This document shows positions 1 to 10,903 of a stretch of 64,000 nucleotides of DNA, piece after piece. The translations under genes were made by a program, and so were the position numbers. Origin of the DNA: Campylobacter concisus (lineage in GTDB: Bacteria > Campylobacterota > Campylobacteria > Campylobacterales > Campylobacteraceae); NCBI RefSeq assembly GCF_003048595.2, contig NZ_CP049270.1:372001-436000 (forward strand), written 5' to 3'. The notes under the pieces were generated by a model. The model made no database searches. It saw nothing but the letters and a program-made list of their open reading frames with translations, and was not told where the DNA came from. Numbering within the stretch: the stretch's first letter is position 1; every line of letters begins with the position of its first letter.

Positions 1-531
1 CCTTACTAGTATCAAATTTGGCAGGGTCTGCGCAAGCGTGATATCGACCTCATAAGTTTTAGCAAGTGGCAGCATAAGGATCTTGGCGCTGTCAGTATCA
101 ATGTCTATTAGATGAAAGTAGCTAAAATCAGGCTTAAAATCAATCAAAAACTCGCCGAGTTCTTCATTTGGATTAGCTTTTATGAGATTTATTTGAGCGT
201 TATTTAGCTTGACTAAAAAGCTATTTTTTGAGTAGTCTAAGCTATCTTTAAGTGCAAGTGTCGTGCTATCTTTTAGCTCAAGCGAGCCCCCAGTTAGAGT
301 CGCTATAATCTTTGCCGCGATAGCAAAATTTTCATCCGAGCCAAAAATGCTTACAAAGTCGTAATCTTTTGATAAATTTTCGATTATAAAAGGTAGCTCT
401 TTGCTATTTTTTGGAGCAAAACTAACCACTCCAAGCTCGCCAAAATGATCCTCGTAACTTTGAAAAATGTAGTTTAGAAATTCTCTATTTATCTCAAGAT
501 CTTCGCCTATTATTAAGATACTTTGTCTCAT
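1..531 (-). CDS. CinA/molybdopterin-binding-like protein, N-terminal part (cut by left edge)
   Basis: An open minus-strand frame begins at ATG 529-531 and runs 177 codons without a stop to base 1, so the C-terminus lies outside the window. The product opens with a hydrophobic beta strand (MRQSILIIGEDLEINREF) and has a second strand with an SIFGSDENF turn near residue 60, followed by a glycine-rich TLTGGS segment. This layout resembles the MoCF/CinA N-terminal Rossmann-like domain, but I do not see the canonical CinA signature, so the family is tentative. It is divergent from ileS, with about 95 bp between the two starts. It could also be an uncharacterised Campylobacter protein. The reading frame itself is well supported. 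Confidence 0.5.
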   Translation of the reverse strand, partial: MRQSILIIGEDLEINREFLNYIFQSYEDHFGELGVVSFAPKNSKELPFIIENLSKDYDFVSIFGSDENFAIAAKIIATLTGGSLELKDSTTLALKDSLDYSKNSFLVKLNNAQINLIKANPNEELGEFLIDFKPDFSYFHLIDIDTDSAKILMLPLAKTYEVDITLAQTLPNLILVR

Positions 532-593
532 TTTTAAGCTCCTTTTTTTGCCTCATTATACTATTTTTCAGTGTGATTTAACCAGCACAGGTG

Positions 594-599
594 TAAAAT
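594..599 (+). promoter_or_regulatory. Likely -10 element for ileS
   Basis: TAAAAT lies 27 bp before the ileS start, within the string GTGTAAAATTAGCAAA. A nearly identical string (GTGTAAAATTTTGCAAA) precedes the M23 peptidase gene near 55071. Campylobacter sigma-70 promoters rely mainly on the -10 region, so a missing -35 is not a strong objection. TATACT at 557-562 is an alternative. Confidence 0.4.
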
Positions 600-626
600 T
601 AGCAAATTTTAAAATCAAGGTAAAAA

Positions 627-3383
627 ATGGACTACAAAGAGACGCTTTTACTCCCAGAGACAAATTTCCCGATGCGCGGAAATCTCCCACAAAATGAACC
701 ACAAAGACTAAAATCATGGTACGAAGACCGCAAGGTTTACGAAAAAATGAAGAAAAATCGCCAAAACGCGGCTAAAAATTTCAACATCCACGACGGCCCT
801 CCGTATGCAAACGGCCACCTTCACATCGGCCACGCGTTAAATAAAATTTTAAAAGATATCATCACAAAAACGCACTATTTTTATGGCGAAAACGTCCGCT
901 ATGTGCCAGGCTGGGACTGCCATGGCTTGCCGATCGAGCAGCAAGTCGAAGTAAAGCTTGGCGATAAGAAAAAAGATCTTAGCAAGGTCGAGATCAGAGA
1001 GCTTTGCAGACAGCACGCGAGAGAATTTATAGACATTCAGCGAAATGAATTTAAAAGCCTTGGCATCATCGGCGACTTTGAAAATCCATACATGACGATG
1101 AAATTTGAGTTTGAGGCTGACATCTACAAAGCGCTTTGCGAGATCGCTAAAAAAGGCCTTTTGGTAGAGCGAAGCAAGCCAGTTTACTGGAGCTGGGCGG
1201 CTAGATCGGCACTAGCTGAGGCTGAGGTTGAGTATGAGGAAAAAGAGGACTACTCGATATATGTAGCATTTGGCCTTGACACAGACGCACTTGAGAAGCT
1301 TGGCGTAAAAGAGGCAAGCGCTGTCATCTGGACGACCACGCCTTGGACACTTCCAGCAAATCAAGCCATAAGCCTAAAACCAGATGAAATTTACGTGCTA
1401 ACGGCTGAAAATTTGATCTTTGCAAAGCCACTACTTGAAAGCGTTGTGCAAAGTGGCCTAAGCAAAGGCGAGATCAAAAAAGAGTTTAAATCAAGCCTAC
1501 TTGAAAATACTCACGCGATAAATCCACTAAACGGCAGAAAATCGCGATTTTTACTAGGCGATCACGTCATGATGGACGGGGGTACTGGACTTGTTCATAC
1601 AGCTCCAGGACACGGCGAGGACGACTACTACGTATGTTTAAAATATGGCTTTAGTGAAATTTTGATGCCAGTTGATGACGGCGGCTGCTACGATGAGAGC
1701 ATAAAACATCACGGACTATTTAGAAGCGACGTGGTAGACGAGTTTGTCGGCATGCACATCTTTAAAGCAAATGAGAAAATTTTAGAGCTACTTGGCAAAA
1801 GCTTGCTTAGCGTCTCTAAATTTAGACACTCTTATCCATTTTGCTGGAGAACGCACAAGCCTGTCATTTATAGAGCCACAAAGCAGTGGTTTATAGCTAT
1901 GGATGAGGCTAAACTTGGTGGCAAAACGCTTAGACAAACAGCGCTAGAAGAGCTTGAAAAGGTTAAATTTTATCCAAGCGTTGGCATAAAAAGAATAGGC
2001 TCGATGATAGAAAATCGCCCAGACTGGTGCATCTCTCGTCAGCGTGACTGGGGCGTGCCGATCGCGTTTTTCAGAGATAAAGCGACAAAAGAAGTTATAT
2101 TTGATAGTGAAATTTTAGACCACATCGTGGCTATCTTTAAAGAAAAAGGCGCTGATGCGTGGTGGGCGCTAAGCATAGACGAGCTTTTGCCAAAAGGCTC
2201 AAAATACAAGGCTGAAAATTTAGAAAAAGTGATGGATATCCTTGATGTTTGGTTTGATAGCGGCTCGACATGGCATGCGGTCTTACAAAGTGACAACTAC
2301 GACGCTGGCAAATACCCTTCAAGCATGTATCTTGAGGGCTCAGACCAGCACCGCGGCTGGTTTCAAAGCTCGCTTCTAGTAAGCACAGCTATAAATTCTC
2401 ACGCACCTTATGAGAGCATATTAACTCACGGCTTTACTGTCGATGCTAAGGGCGAGAAAATGAGCAAGAGCAAGGGTAACGTCATCGCTCCGCAAGACGT
2501 GGCTAAGACTCACGGCGTGGAAATTTTACGCCTTTGGGTTGGCATGAGCGATTATTCAAGCGATCTAAAAATAAGCGAAGATATATTAAAGCAAATCAGC
2601 GAGCAATACCGCAAAATCCGTAACACTATACGCTTCTTGCTAGCAAACGTAAATGACCTTGAAAGCTTAAATACAGAGTTTAACATCCTTGATAAATGGA
2701 TACTAGCACGCGCTAAAAAGGTCTTTGATGAGGCGAGCGCTTGCTTTAAAAACTACGACTTTTCAAAGGGCTTTAACATCCTTTTAAATTTCCTATCAGC
2801 CGATCTTAGCGGCGTATATCTTGACGTTTGCAAAGATAGACTCTACTGCGACGCAAAAGACGCCCCAAGAAGAAGATCAGCCCAAAGCGCAATGGCGATC
2901 ATCACAAAAACACTACTTCCACTCATCGCTCCAACGCTTACTTACACCGTTGATGAGGTGATGGACTATGCTCCAAAGATCATCAAAGGCGATGCAAAAG
3001 ACGCATTTGATCTAGTTTATGAGCCGATCAAATTTGATCTTAGCTTTGAAAATGAGCTACTTTTTGCCAGCAGGGAGAAATTTAACGAGATCGTGGATGT
3101 TCTTAAAAAGGATAAAAAGATAAAGTCAACCCTAGAGCTAAGCCTAGAGACCACAAGCCACAACATCACAAGCTACGACGAGCGAGAAGTGGCAGATCTT
3201 TACATGGTAAGCTCAGTTAGACCTTACGATGATAGCGAGCCATTAGCCGAGTTTGAGCTTGAGAATGATAAATTTAAGATCATAGCAAGCAACCTTCACA
3301 AATGCCCAAGATGCTGGAAATTTAACGCTAGCAAAGAAGATGCGCTATGCCCAAGATGTGAAGAGGTCATAAGTGCTAAGTGA
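627..3383 (+). CDS. ileS: Isoleucyl-tRNA synthetase
   Basis: A class I aminoacyl-tRNA synthetase that charges tRNA-Ile in the cytoplasm and edits valine. The 918-residue length is normal for bacterial IleRS. HIGH is at residues 66-69 ([10 protein letters not shown]) and KMSKS at 611-615 ([10 protein letters not shown]). The CP1 editing domain shows [11 protein letters not shown] around residue 235. The C-terminus carries the zinc-binding pair CPRCW and CPRCEE near 893-913, so the protein is full length. The start is ATG after AAGG (618-621). A tiny membrane-protein gene overlaps its 3' end and gatA follows, an arrangement shared with other campylobacters. Confidence 0.98.
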   Translation: MDYKETLLLPETNFPMRGNLPQNEPQRLKSWYEDRKVYEKMKKNRQNAAKNFNIHDGPPYANGHLHIGHALNKILKDIITKTHYFYGENVRYVPGWDCHGLPIEQQVEVKLGDKKKDLSKVEIRELCRQHAREFIDIQRNEFKSLGIIGDFENPYMTMKFEFEADIYKALCEIAKKGLLVERSKPVYWSWAARSALAEAEVEYEEKEDYSIYVAFGLDTDALEKLGVKEASAVIWTTTPWTLPANQAISLKPDEIYVLTAENLIFAKPLLESVVQSGLSKGEIKKEFKSSLLENTHAINPLNGRKSRFLLGDHVMMDGGTGLVHTAPGHGEDDYYVCLKYGFSEILMPVDDGGCYDESIKHHGLFRSDVVDEFVGMHIFKANEKILELLGKSLLSVSKFRHSYPFCWRTHKPVIYRATKQWFIAMDEAKLGGKTLRQTALEELEKVKFYPSVGIKRIGSMIENRPDWCISRQRDWGVPIAFFRDKATKEVIFDSEILDHIVAIFKEKGADAWWALSIDELLPKGSKYKAENLEKVMDILDVWFDSGSTWHAVLQSDNYDAGKYPSSMYLEGSDQHRGWFQSSLLVSTAINSHAPYESILTHGFTVDAKGEKMSKSKGNVIAPQDVAKTHGVEILRLWVGMSDYSSDLKISEDILKQISEQYRKIRNTIRFLLANVNDLESLNTEFNILDKWILARAKKVFDEASACFKNYDFSKGFNILLNFLSADLSGVYLDVCKDRLYCDAKDAPRRRSAQSAMAIITKTLLPLIAPTLTYTVDEVMDYAPKIIKGDAKDAFDLVYEPIKFDLSFENELLFASREKFNEIVDVLKKDKKIKSTLELSLETTSHNITSYDEREVADLYMVSSVRPYDDSEPLAEFELENDKFKIIASNLHKCPRCWKFNASKEDALCPRCEEVISAK

Positions 3384-3477
3384 GCCAGTAAGCGCAACTA
3401 TCATAGTCGCAACGATCGCTGTGGTGGTCGTTGTTAGCTTGTTTGGCATATTTTTGGTTAATAAATTTAAAGGATAA
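3373..3477 (+). CDS. 34-residue single-pass membrane peptide
   Basis: A GTG-started frame of 34 codons overlaps the last 11 bases of ileS and ends 5 bp before gatA. The product begins [18 protein letters not shown] and continues through a valine-rich helix to [12 protein letters not shown]. It is one membrane span with a short acidic N-terminus and a basic C-terminus, the layout of a small inner-membrane protein. No ribosome site is obvious, so coupling to ileS is likely. I recall a comparably small membrane-protein gene between ileS and gatA in C. jejuni, which supports a real gene. Its function is unknown. Confidence 0.65.
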   Translation: MLSEPVSATIIVATIAVVVVVSLFGIFLVNKFKG

Positions 3478-3482
3478 AAATA

Positions 3483-6293
<2,811 letters not shown>

Positions 6294-6294
<1 letters not shown>

Positions 6295-7400
6295 TGTTAG
6301 ACCTGCAAACTAGAACTATTAAATTTAACGAGCCACTCTATCTTGAGAGTGGCCGTATGCTATCAAATTTCAAGCTTATTTATGAGACTTACGGCACGCT
6401 AAATGCTGATAAAAGCAACGTTATCGTGATCTGTCACGCCCTAACTGGCTCACACCACGCTGCTGGCACCTACGCAGGCGATGAGAAAGCTGGCTGGTGG
6501 GACGGGCTAATAGGCAACAAAAAGGCGGTCGATACCGATAAATTTTACGTTATTTGCGTAAATATCCTAGGCTCGTGCTTTGGCTCGACTTCGCCACTAA
6601 GTGTGGATAGAAGTAGCGGTAAAGAGTATAGACTAAATTTCCCAGTCCTTGCCATAAGCGACGTAGTAAAGGCGCAAATTAGGTTATTTAGCGAGCTTGG
6701 CATCACAAGGGCAAGAGCCGTGATAGGTGGCAGTCTTGGCGGTATGCAGGCACTTTGCTACGCTATCGAGTTTCCAGAATTTGCGCAAGATATCATAATG
6801 CTTGCAAGCACCTATCAGACTAAGCCTTGGGCGATAGCGTTTAACAAGATCGCCATTGAAGCCATTTTAAACGATGAAAATTTCAAAAACGGCGAATATG
6901 ACGCGGAATTTATAAGAAAAAATGGTCTAAAAGGCATGGCTTACGGCAGGATGGCAGGGCATATCAGCTTTTTAAGCCCTGATAGCATGGATAAAAAATT
7001 TGGACGAAACTACGTAGAAACTGACGGCCTTTACGATCTTTTTGGGCATTTTCAGGTCGATCGCTACATGGAGTATAACGGCTACAACTTCCCAAAGAGG
7101 TTTGACCCGCTAAGCTACCTATACATCGTAAAAATGATGAACATCTTTGACTGCACAAGGCACTATGATAGCCTAAAAGACGCCCTTGCGCCGATCAAAG
7201 CAAATTTACACCTTATTGCATTTAAAGGCGATCTGCTATTTCCGCCAAGCTGCATGAGAGAAATTTATGACGCACTTTGCGAAATGGGCCGAGACGCAAA
7301 GACAAATTTTGTAGAGATAGATAGCAACTACGGCCACGACGCCTTTTTGGTCGAGATAGAAAAATTTGATGGATATATAAAAAATATATTAAAAGGATAG
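6294..7400 (+). CDS. metX: Homoserine O-acetyltransferase
   Basis: An alpha/beta-hydrolase-fold enzyme that activates homoserine with acetyl-CoA for direct sulfhydrylation or trans-sulfuration to methionine. The 368-residue length fits MetX. The triad is visible: nucleophile Ser147 in GGSLGGMQ, Asp313 in FKGDLLFPP and His348 in NYGHDAFL. It starts with GTG overlapping the last base of guaB's TAG, with no clear Shine-Dalgarno, implying translational coupling. I do not recall metX at this spot in C. jejuni, so it is probably a lineage-specific insertion into the guaB operon. Confidence 0.92.
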
Positions 7401-7403
7401 AAA

Positions 7404-7595
7404 ATGGAGCAAAAAGAGCAAAGCTTTGAAGAAAAATTAGCCCTAGCAGATAAAATTTTAAACGATCTAAACAAAGATGATGTGAGCCTAGAAAATAGCA
7501 TAAAGCTGCACGAGCAGGGCAAAAAGCTCTTAAATGAAGCAAGAGAAATTTTAGAAAACGCAAAACTTAGCATAAAGCAGGTGGATGATGAGTAG
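7404..7595 (+). CDS. xseB: Exodeoxyribonuclease VII small subunit
   Basis: A 63-residue helical protein with the XseB pattern: SFEEKLALADKILNDL followed by SLENSIKLHEQGKKLL and a short acidic tail. XseB coats the XseA nuclease subunit, which degrades single-stranded DNA. It starts 3 bp after metX behind AAAGGA, and its 3' end overlaps the next gene in a GATGATGAG stretch. xseA is not in the window. Confidence 0.9.
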   Translation: MEQKEQSFEEKLALADKILNDLNKDDVSLENSIKLHEQGKKLLNEAREILENAKLSIKQVDDE

Positions 7596-8382
7596 AATTT
7601 GCGCCCTTCAGCTACCAACTCAGCCTTTAAGTGAGGCAAGGCTGGATTACTACCTAAAAATTTGTGCTGACGAAAACGCAAGGCTGGTTGTGCTTGGTGA
7701 ATATGTGCTAAATAGCTTTTTTAAAGAGCTCATTAGCATGCCAAAAAGCCTCATAAAAGAGCAGAGCGAGCGCAAGAAAGAGGCTCTTTTTGCAATGGCA
7801 AAAAAGTATGATCTAAATATTGTTGCACCCATTGTAAATCTAAAAGGCAAGGAAATTTTTAAAAGTCTAGCCAAATTTACCCCAACACAAGTCAAGCTAT
7901 ATGATCAGCAAATTCTCATGCCTTACGCTCACTGGAATGAGGCTAAATTCTTTAATAACACAAGCGATGAGCTAAATTTACCTATCTTTACATATGATAA
8001 ATTTAAAGTTGGCGTTATGTTTGGCTATGAGGCGCACTTTGATGTGTGCTGGGCGTATATGAGTGCTAAAAAGGTTGATATCGTGCTCGTGCCAACGGCT
8101 TGTACATTTTTCTCGCAGGCGCGCTGGGAGGAGCTTTTAAAGGTTAGAGCCTTTACAAACAACGTCTATGTGCTACGCGTAAACCGCGTAGGAAGCCACA
8201 AGAGCGAAGATACTCAGTGGAGTTTTTACGGCGATTCGATGCTTATTAATCCGTTTGGTGAAGTTAAAAATAGACTCGGCAAGAACGAAGAGATGATGAT
8301 CGATGAGCTTAGCAAAAAGGAGCTTAGCGAGGCTAGAAGCACTTGGGGCTTTATGCAGATAGAGGCTAAATTCAAAAGATAA
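7585..8382 (+). CDS. Carbon-nitrogen hydrolase (nitrilase-fold) family protein
   Basis: A 265-residue nitrilase-superfamily protein. Glu39 (VVLGEYVLN) and Cys173 (VPTACTFFSQ) of the Glu-Lys-Cys triad are present. The stretch where the family lysine is expected reads KLYDQQILMPYAHWNE, with Gln108 at the lysine position by my hand alignment. The substrate cannot be told from sequence; amidase-type hydrolysis is the family expectation. Two start codons in tandem (7585 and 7588) overlap the xseB end, so translation is coupled. It is the last gene of the ileS operon; a homologous gene follows guaB in C. jejuni as I recall it. Confidence 0.82.
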   Translation: MMSRICALQLPTQPLSEARLDYYLKICADENARLVVLGEYVLNSFFKELISMPKSLIKEQSERKKEALFAMAKKYDLNIVAPIVNLKGKEIFKSLAKFTPTQVKLYDQQILMPYAHWNEAKFFNNTSDELNLPIFTYDKFKVGVMFGYEAHFDVCWAYMSAKKVDIVLVPTACTFFSQARWEELLKVRAFTNNVYVLRVNRVGSHKSEDTQWSFYGDSMLINPFGEVKNRLGKNEEMMIDELSKKELSEARSTWGFMQIEAKFKR

Positions 8383-8421
8383 AACGCTGCGACTAGGTAG
8401 AAAGAGCAAATTTAACAAAAG

Positions 8422-8467
8422 TTATCACGATTGTGAGTTGAGTAATGTGCCATCACAACTATGATAA
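8422..8467. repeat. Imperfect inverted repeat in an intergenic gap
   Basis: The arms TTATCA-N4-TGTGA (8422-8436) and TCACA-N4-TGATAA (8453-8467) can form a hairpin with a mostly unpaired four-base internal loop and a 16-base apical loop. It lies between the nitrilase-fold gene and the YjbR-like gene. No T-run follows, so a simple intrinsic terminator is not the best reading. It may be an operator-like dyad or a weak terminator. Confidence 0.4.
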
Positions 8468-8500
8468 TGATCGCTTTTTAAAAGAATTTTGGAGTGAAAT

Positions 8501-8854
8501 TTGAAACGAAGCGAAATTGAAAAATATATAAAAGAGAAATTTGACGTTTTTGGCGAGCAAATTTTTCCAAAGTATCCAAAAATTAATGTCTTTCGTCACA
8601 AGAAAAATGAGAAGTGGTTTGCGCTACTTATGCAGTTAAGCGCTAGCAAACTTGGGCTTGAAAGTGATGAAATGATAGAAGTTTTAAATCTAAAATGCAG
8701 CCCTGATCTAGCCATGGTGCTAGTTGATGAAGAGCAAATTTTTAAAGCATATCACATGAATAAAAAGCACTGGATAAGCGTAAATTTAAACTCCAAAATC
8801 TCACAAAAAATAGTTTTTGACCTGATAGATGAAAGTTTTGCCTTAAGCAAATAA
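8501..8854 (+). CDS. MmcQ/YjbR family protein
   Basis: A 117-residue protein with the YjbR/MmcQ fold pattern. It has an N-terminal helix (KRSEIEKYIKEKF), the strand-turn FRHKKNEKWFALLM, then LNLKCSPDLAMVLV and YHMNKKHWISVNL, the most conserved part of the family. Members have a CyaY-like fold and are often described as DNA-binding, but the role is not established. It starts with TTG after GGAG (8491-8494); the overlapping GTG at 8493 reaches a stop after eight codons and is rejected. It is monocistronic or leads into murC, 65 bp downstream. Confidence 0.85.
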   Translation: MKRSEIEKYIKEKFDVFGEQIFPKYPKINVFRHKKNEKWFALLMQLSASKLGLESDEMIEVLNLKCSPDLAMVLVDEEQIFKAYHMNKKHWISVNLNSKISQKIVFDLIDESFALSK

Positions 8855-8919
8855 AAGCCATTTTCAGCCTTAAATTTAGTAGTTTTTGTTAAAATCACAA
8901 AAAAATTTAAGGATAAAAT

Positions 8920-10248
8920 TTGCAAGAGCTAAACAACGAGATCAGAAAAGTCCATTTCATAGGCATCGGCGGTATCGGCATCTCAGCCATCGCTAGATTT
9001 TTACACGAAAAAGGCCACAAGATAAGCGGCAGTGATATCAAAGAGAGCAAAACGACGCTTGAGCTTCAAAATGAAGGCATCGAGGTCATCACACCGCACT
9101 GTAAAGAGGCGATAAAAGACCAAGATTTCGTGGTCTACTCAGCCGCGATAAAAGAGGACAACATCGAGCTAGTGGAGGCCAGACGAAAGGGCATAAAGTG
9201 CTTTTCAAGAAAAGAAATTTTGCCTTATGTGCTTGAGGATAAGTGCGTTTTTGCAGTAGCTGGCGCGCACGGTAAGAGTACGACCTCTGCGATGTTAGCA
9301 AGCCTAATCGAGGGCTCAGTCATCATCGGCGCCATCTCAAAACAGTTTGGCTCAAATATGCGCTATGCTAAAAGCGATAACGTCGTATTTGAGGCGGATG
9401 AGAGCGACTCAAGCTTTCTAAACTCAAACCCATATCTAGCCATCGTCACAAACGCAGAGCCAGAGCACATGGAGCACTACGACTACGATCTAGCTAAATT
9501 TTACGCAGCCTACAAGGGCTTTTTGGAGCGCGCAAAGGTTAGAGTGATAAACGCTGAGGATGAGTTTTTAAGCACGCTTAAGCTTGATGCGATCAGGCTT
9601 TATCCAAGCACCGATATCACCGAGCTTACGATGGTTGTAAGAGACTATCAGCCATACACCAGCTTTAACCTTAAAAATTTAGGCAAATTTGAAGCCTTTG
9701 GTATGGGCGAGCACATCGCCATAGACGCCTCTTTGGCCATTCTTGCTGCTATGCATGAGACGCCGCTTAAAGACATAAGAGAAAATTTACTAAATTTTAA
9801 AGGGATCAAAAAGCGTTTTGACATACTTTGTGCAAACAAAAATTTTGTCCTAATAGACGACTACGCGCACCATCCAACTGAGATAAAAGCGACGCTAAAA
9901 TCAGTCTTTGAATACGCCAAAATTTTAGGCATAAAGAGCGTCACAGCGATATTTCAGCCACACCGCTACACAAGGCTTAGTACAAATTTAGCTGGCTTTA
10001 AAGAGTGCTTTAAAGGCGTTGATGAGCTTGTCATCTTGCCAGTTTATGCAGCCGGAGAAAATCCGATCGAAGTTGATATGAAGAGCGAATTTAGCGAGTA
10101 TAACCCGATCTTTACAGACAAGGTCGAGAGGGTTGAAGAGGGCATAGAATTTACAGATGAATTTGGCGTAAAAAATCGCCTAAGTGATGGCATCGTAGTT
10201 GGCTTTGGAGCGGGCGATATCAGCGTGCAGCTAAGGGGCGGATATTAA
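8920..10248 (+). CDS. murC: UDP-N-acetylmuramate--L-alanine ligase
   Basis: Adds L-alanine to UDP-MurNAc, the first peptide step of peptidoglycan precursor synthesis, using ATP. The 442 residues show the Mur ligase order: an N-terminal UDP-binding Rossmann motif (HFIGIGGIGISAIA), the ATP loop GAHGKSTTSAML near residue 117, the central FEADESDSSFL, and C-terminal DDYAHHPTEI and FQPHRYTR. It starts with TTG after AAGGA (8910-8914). TAAAAT at 8890-8895 is a plausible -10. The stop overlaps the next start by one base (TAATG). Confidence 0.97.
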   Translation: MQELNNEIRKVHFIGIGGIGISAIARFLHEKGHKISGSDIKESKTTLELQNEGIEVITPHCKEAIKDQDFVVYSAAIKEDNIELVEARRKGIKCFSRKEILPYVLEDKCVFAVAGAHGKSTTSAMLASLIEGSVIIGAISKQFGSNMRYAKSDNVVFEADESDSSFLNSNPYLAIVTNAEPEHMEHYDYDLAKFYAAYKGFLERAKVRVINAEDEFLSTLKLDAIRLYPSTDITELTMVVRDYQPYTSFNLKNLGKFEAFGMGEHIAIDASLAILAAMHETPLKDIRENLLNFKGIKKRFDILCANKNFVLIDDYAHHPTEIKATLKSVFEYAKILGIKSVTAIFQPHRYTRLSTNLAGFKECFKGVDELVILPVYAAGENPIEVDMKSEFSEYNPIFTDKVERVEEGIEFTDEFGVKNRLSDGIVVGFGAGDISVQLRGGY

Positions 10249-10565
10249 TGGATCTAAGTACTTTTAAGCCTCAAGATGAAAATGAAATTTTAAAAGAGAT
10301 AAATGAAAAAGAGTTAAGCGAGGATGAAATTTCAAGCCTTATAAATTTAGGCAAAAAAGATATCTTGATCGCTCTTGCAAGGTCGCAAAAGCTAAGTAGC
10401 GCTCAGATAAAAGAGATGCTGCCAAATGCCTCGTATATGGCTGTTTGCTTGTTAGTTGAAAAACAAGATATCAGTGAGGTTAAGGCTGAAATTTTAGAAA
10501 AGATCGAGCCTCATGCTGAGCTTTACAAAGAGCTCATCGCAAAATATAAGGGCGTAAAATGGTAA
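10248..10565 (+). CDS. Conserved hypothetical protein (105 aa, helical)
   Basis: I do not recognise a named family. The 105 residues are acidic and predicted helical, with segments such as DENEILKEINEKELSEDE, LINLGKKDILIALARS and AEILEKIEPHAELYKEL. There is no signal peptide or membrane segment. The repeated short helices suggest a small HEAT-like or adaptor fold, but that is a guess. It is translationally linked to murC (TAATG) and overlaps the following membrane protein gene, so all are co-transcribed with mutS2. Confidence 0.75.
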   Translation: MDLSTFKPQDENEILKEINEKELSEDEISSLINLGKKDILIALARSQKLSSAQIKEMLPNASYMAVCLLVEKQDISEVKAEILEKIEPHAELYKELIAKYKGVKW

Positions 10566-10903
10566 GAAATTTGATAATAATCGCCGGCGTGATGCTACTT
10601 TTTGGAGCGATCTGGGCGATAAAAGATGAAAAGATCAGCAAAGGCATAAAAGCGCTCGTTAGCGCGGTGCTTGTAGCGATCCTTATTTGCGTCTATTTTT
10701 ACGAAGAGAATTTATCAAAGAACGAGGATGCCATCTCAAAGCTAGTTAGCGATTTTAAACAGGGCAAAACACTAAAATGTGGCGAATACAACGTGAGCTC
10801 TGAGAAATTTAACTACGAATTTGGCACGGCGTCATTTTTGGCTAAAAGAGAATTTAGTGATCTCTCAGGCGTCATCGTGCCTATAAAAAGTTGTGAGCAA
10901 TGA
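10559..10903 (+). CDS. Small inner-membrane protein with two membrane segments
   Basis: The 114-residue product begins VRNLIIIAGVMLLFGAIWAI, a first membrane helix or uncleaved signal, and has a second helix at about residues 30-47 (ALVSAVLVAILICVYFY). A soluble C-terminal part with two cysteines (KCGEYNV and KSCEQ) follows and may lie in the periplasm. I recognise no domain. It overlaps the gene before it by 7 bp and mutS2 by 4 bp (ATGA). A putative membrane protein sits before mutS2 in C. jejuni too, so the position is conserved. Confidence 0.75.
   Translation: MVRNLIIIAGVMLLFGAIWAIKDEKISKGIKALVSAVLVAILICVYFYEENLSKNEDAISKLVSDFKQGKTLKCGEYNVSSEKFNYEFGTASFLAKREFSDLSGVIVPIKSCEQ

Noticed and set aside
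2039-2322. Minus-strand open frames inside ileS
   Set aside because: They lie within a gene with all catalytic motifs intact and lack plausible starts or protein-like composition.
8890-8919. Riboswitch or attenuator before murC
   Set aside because: The 65-bp gap is too short and shows only a -10-like element.
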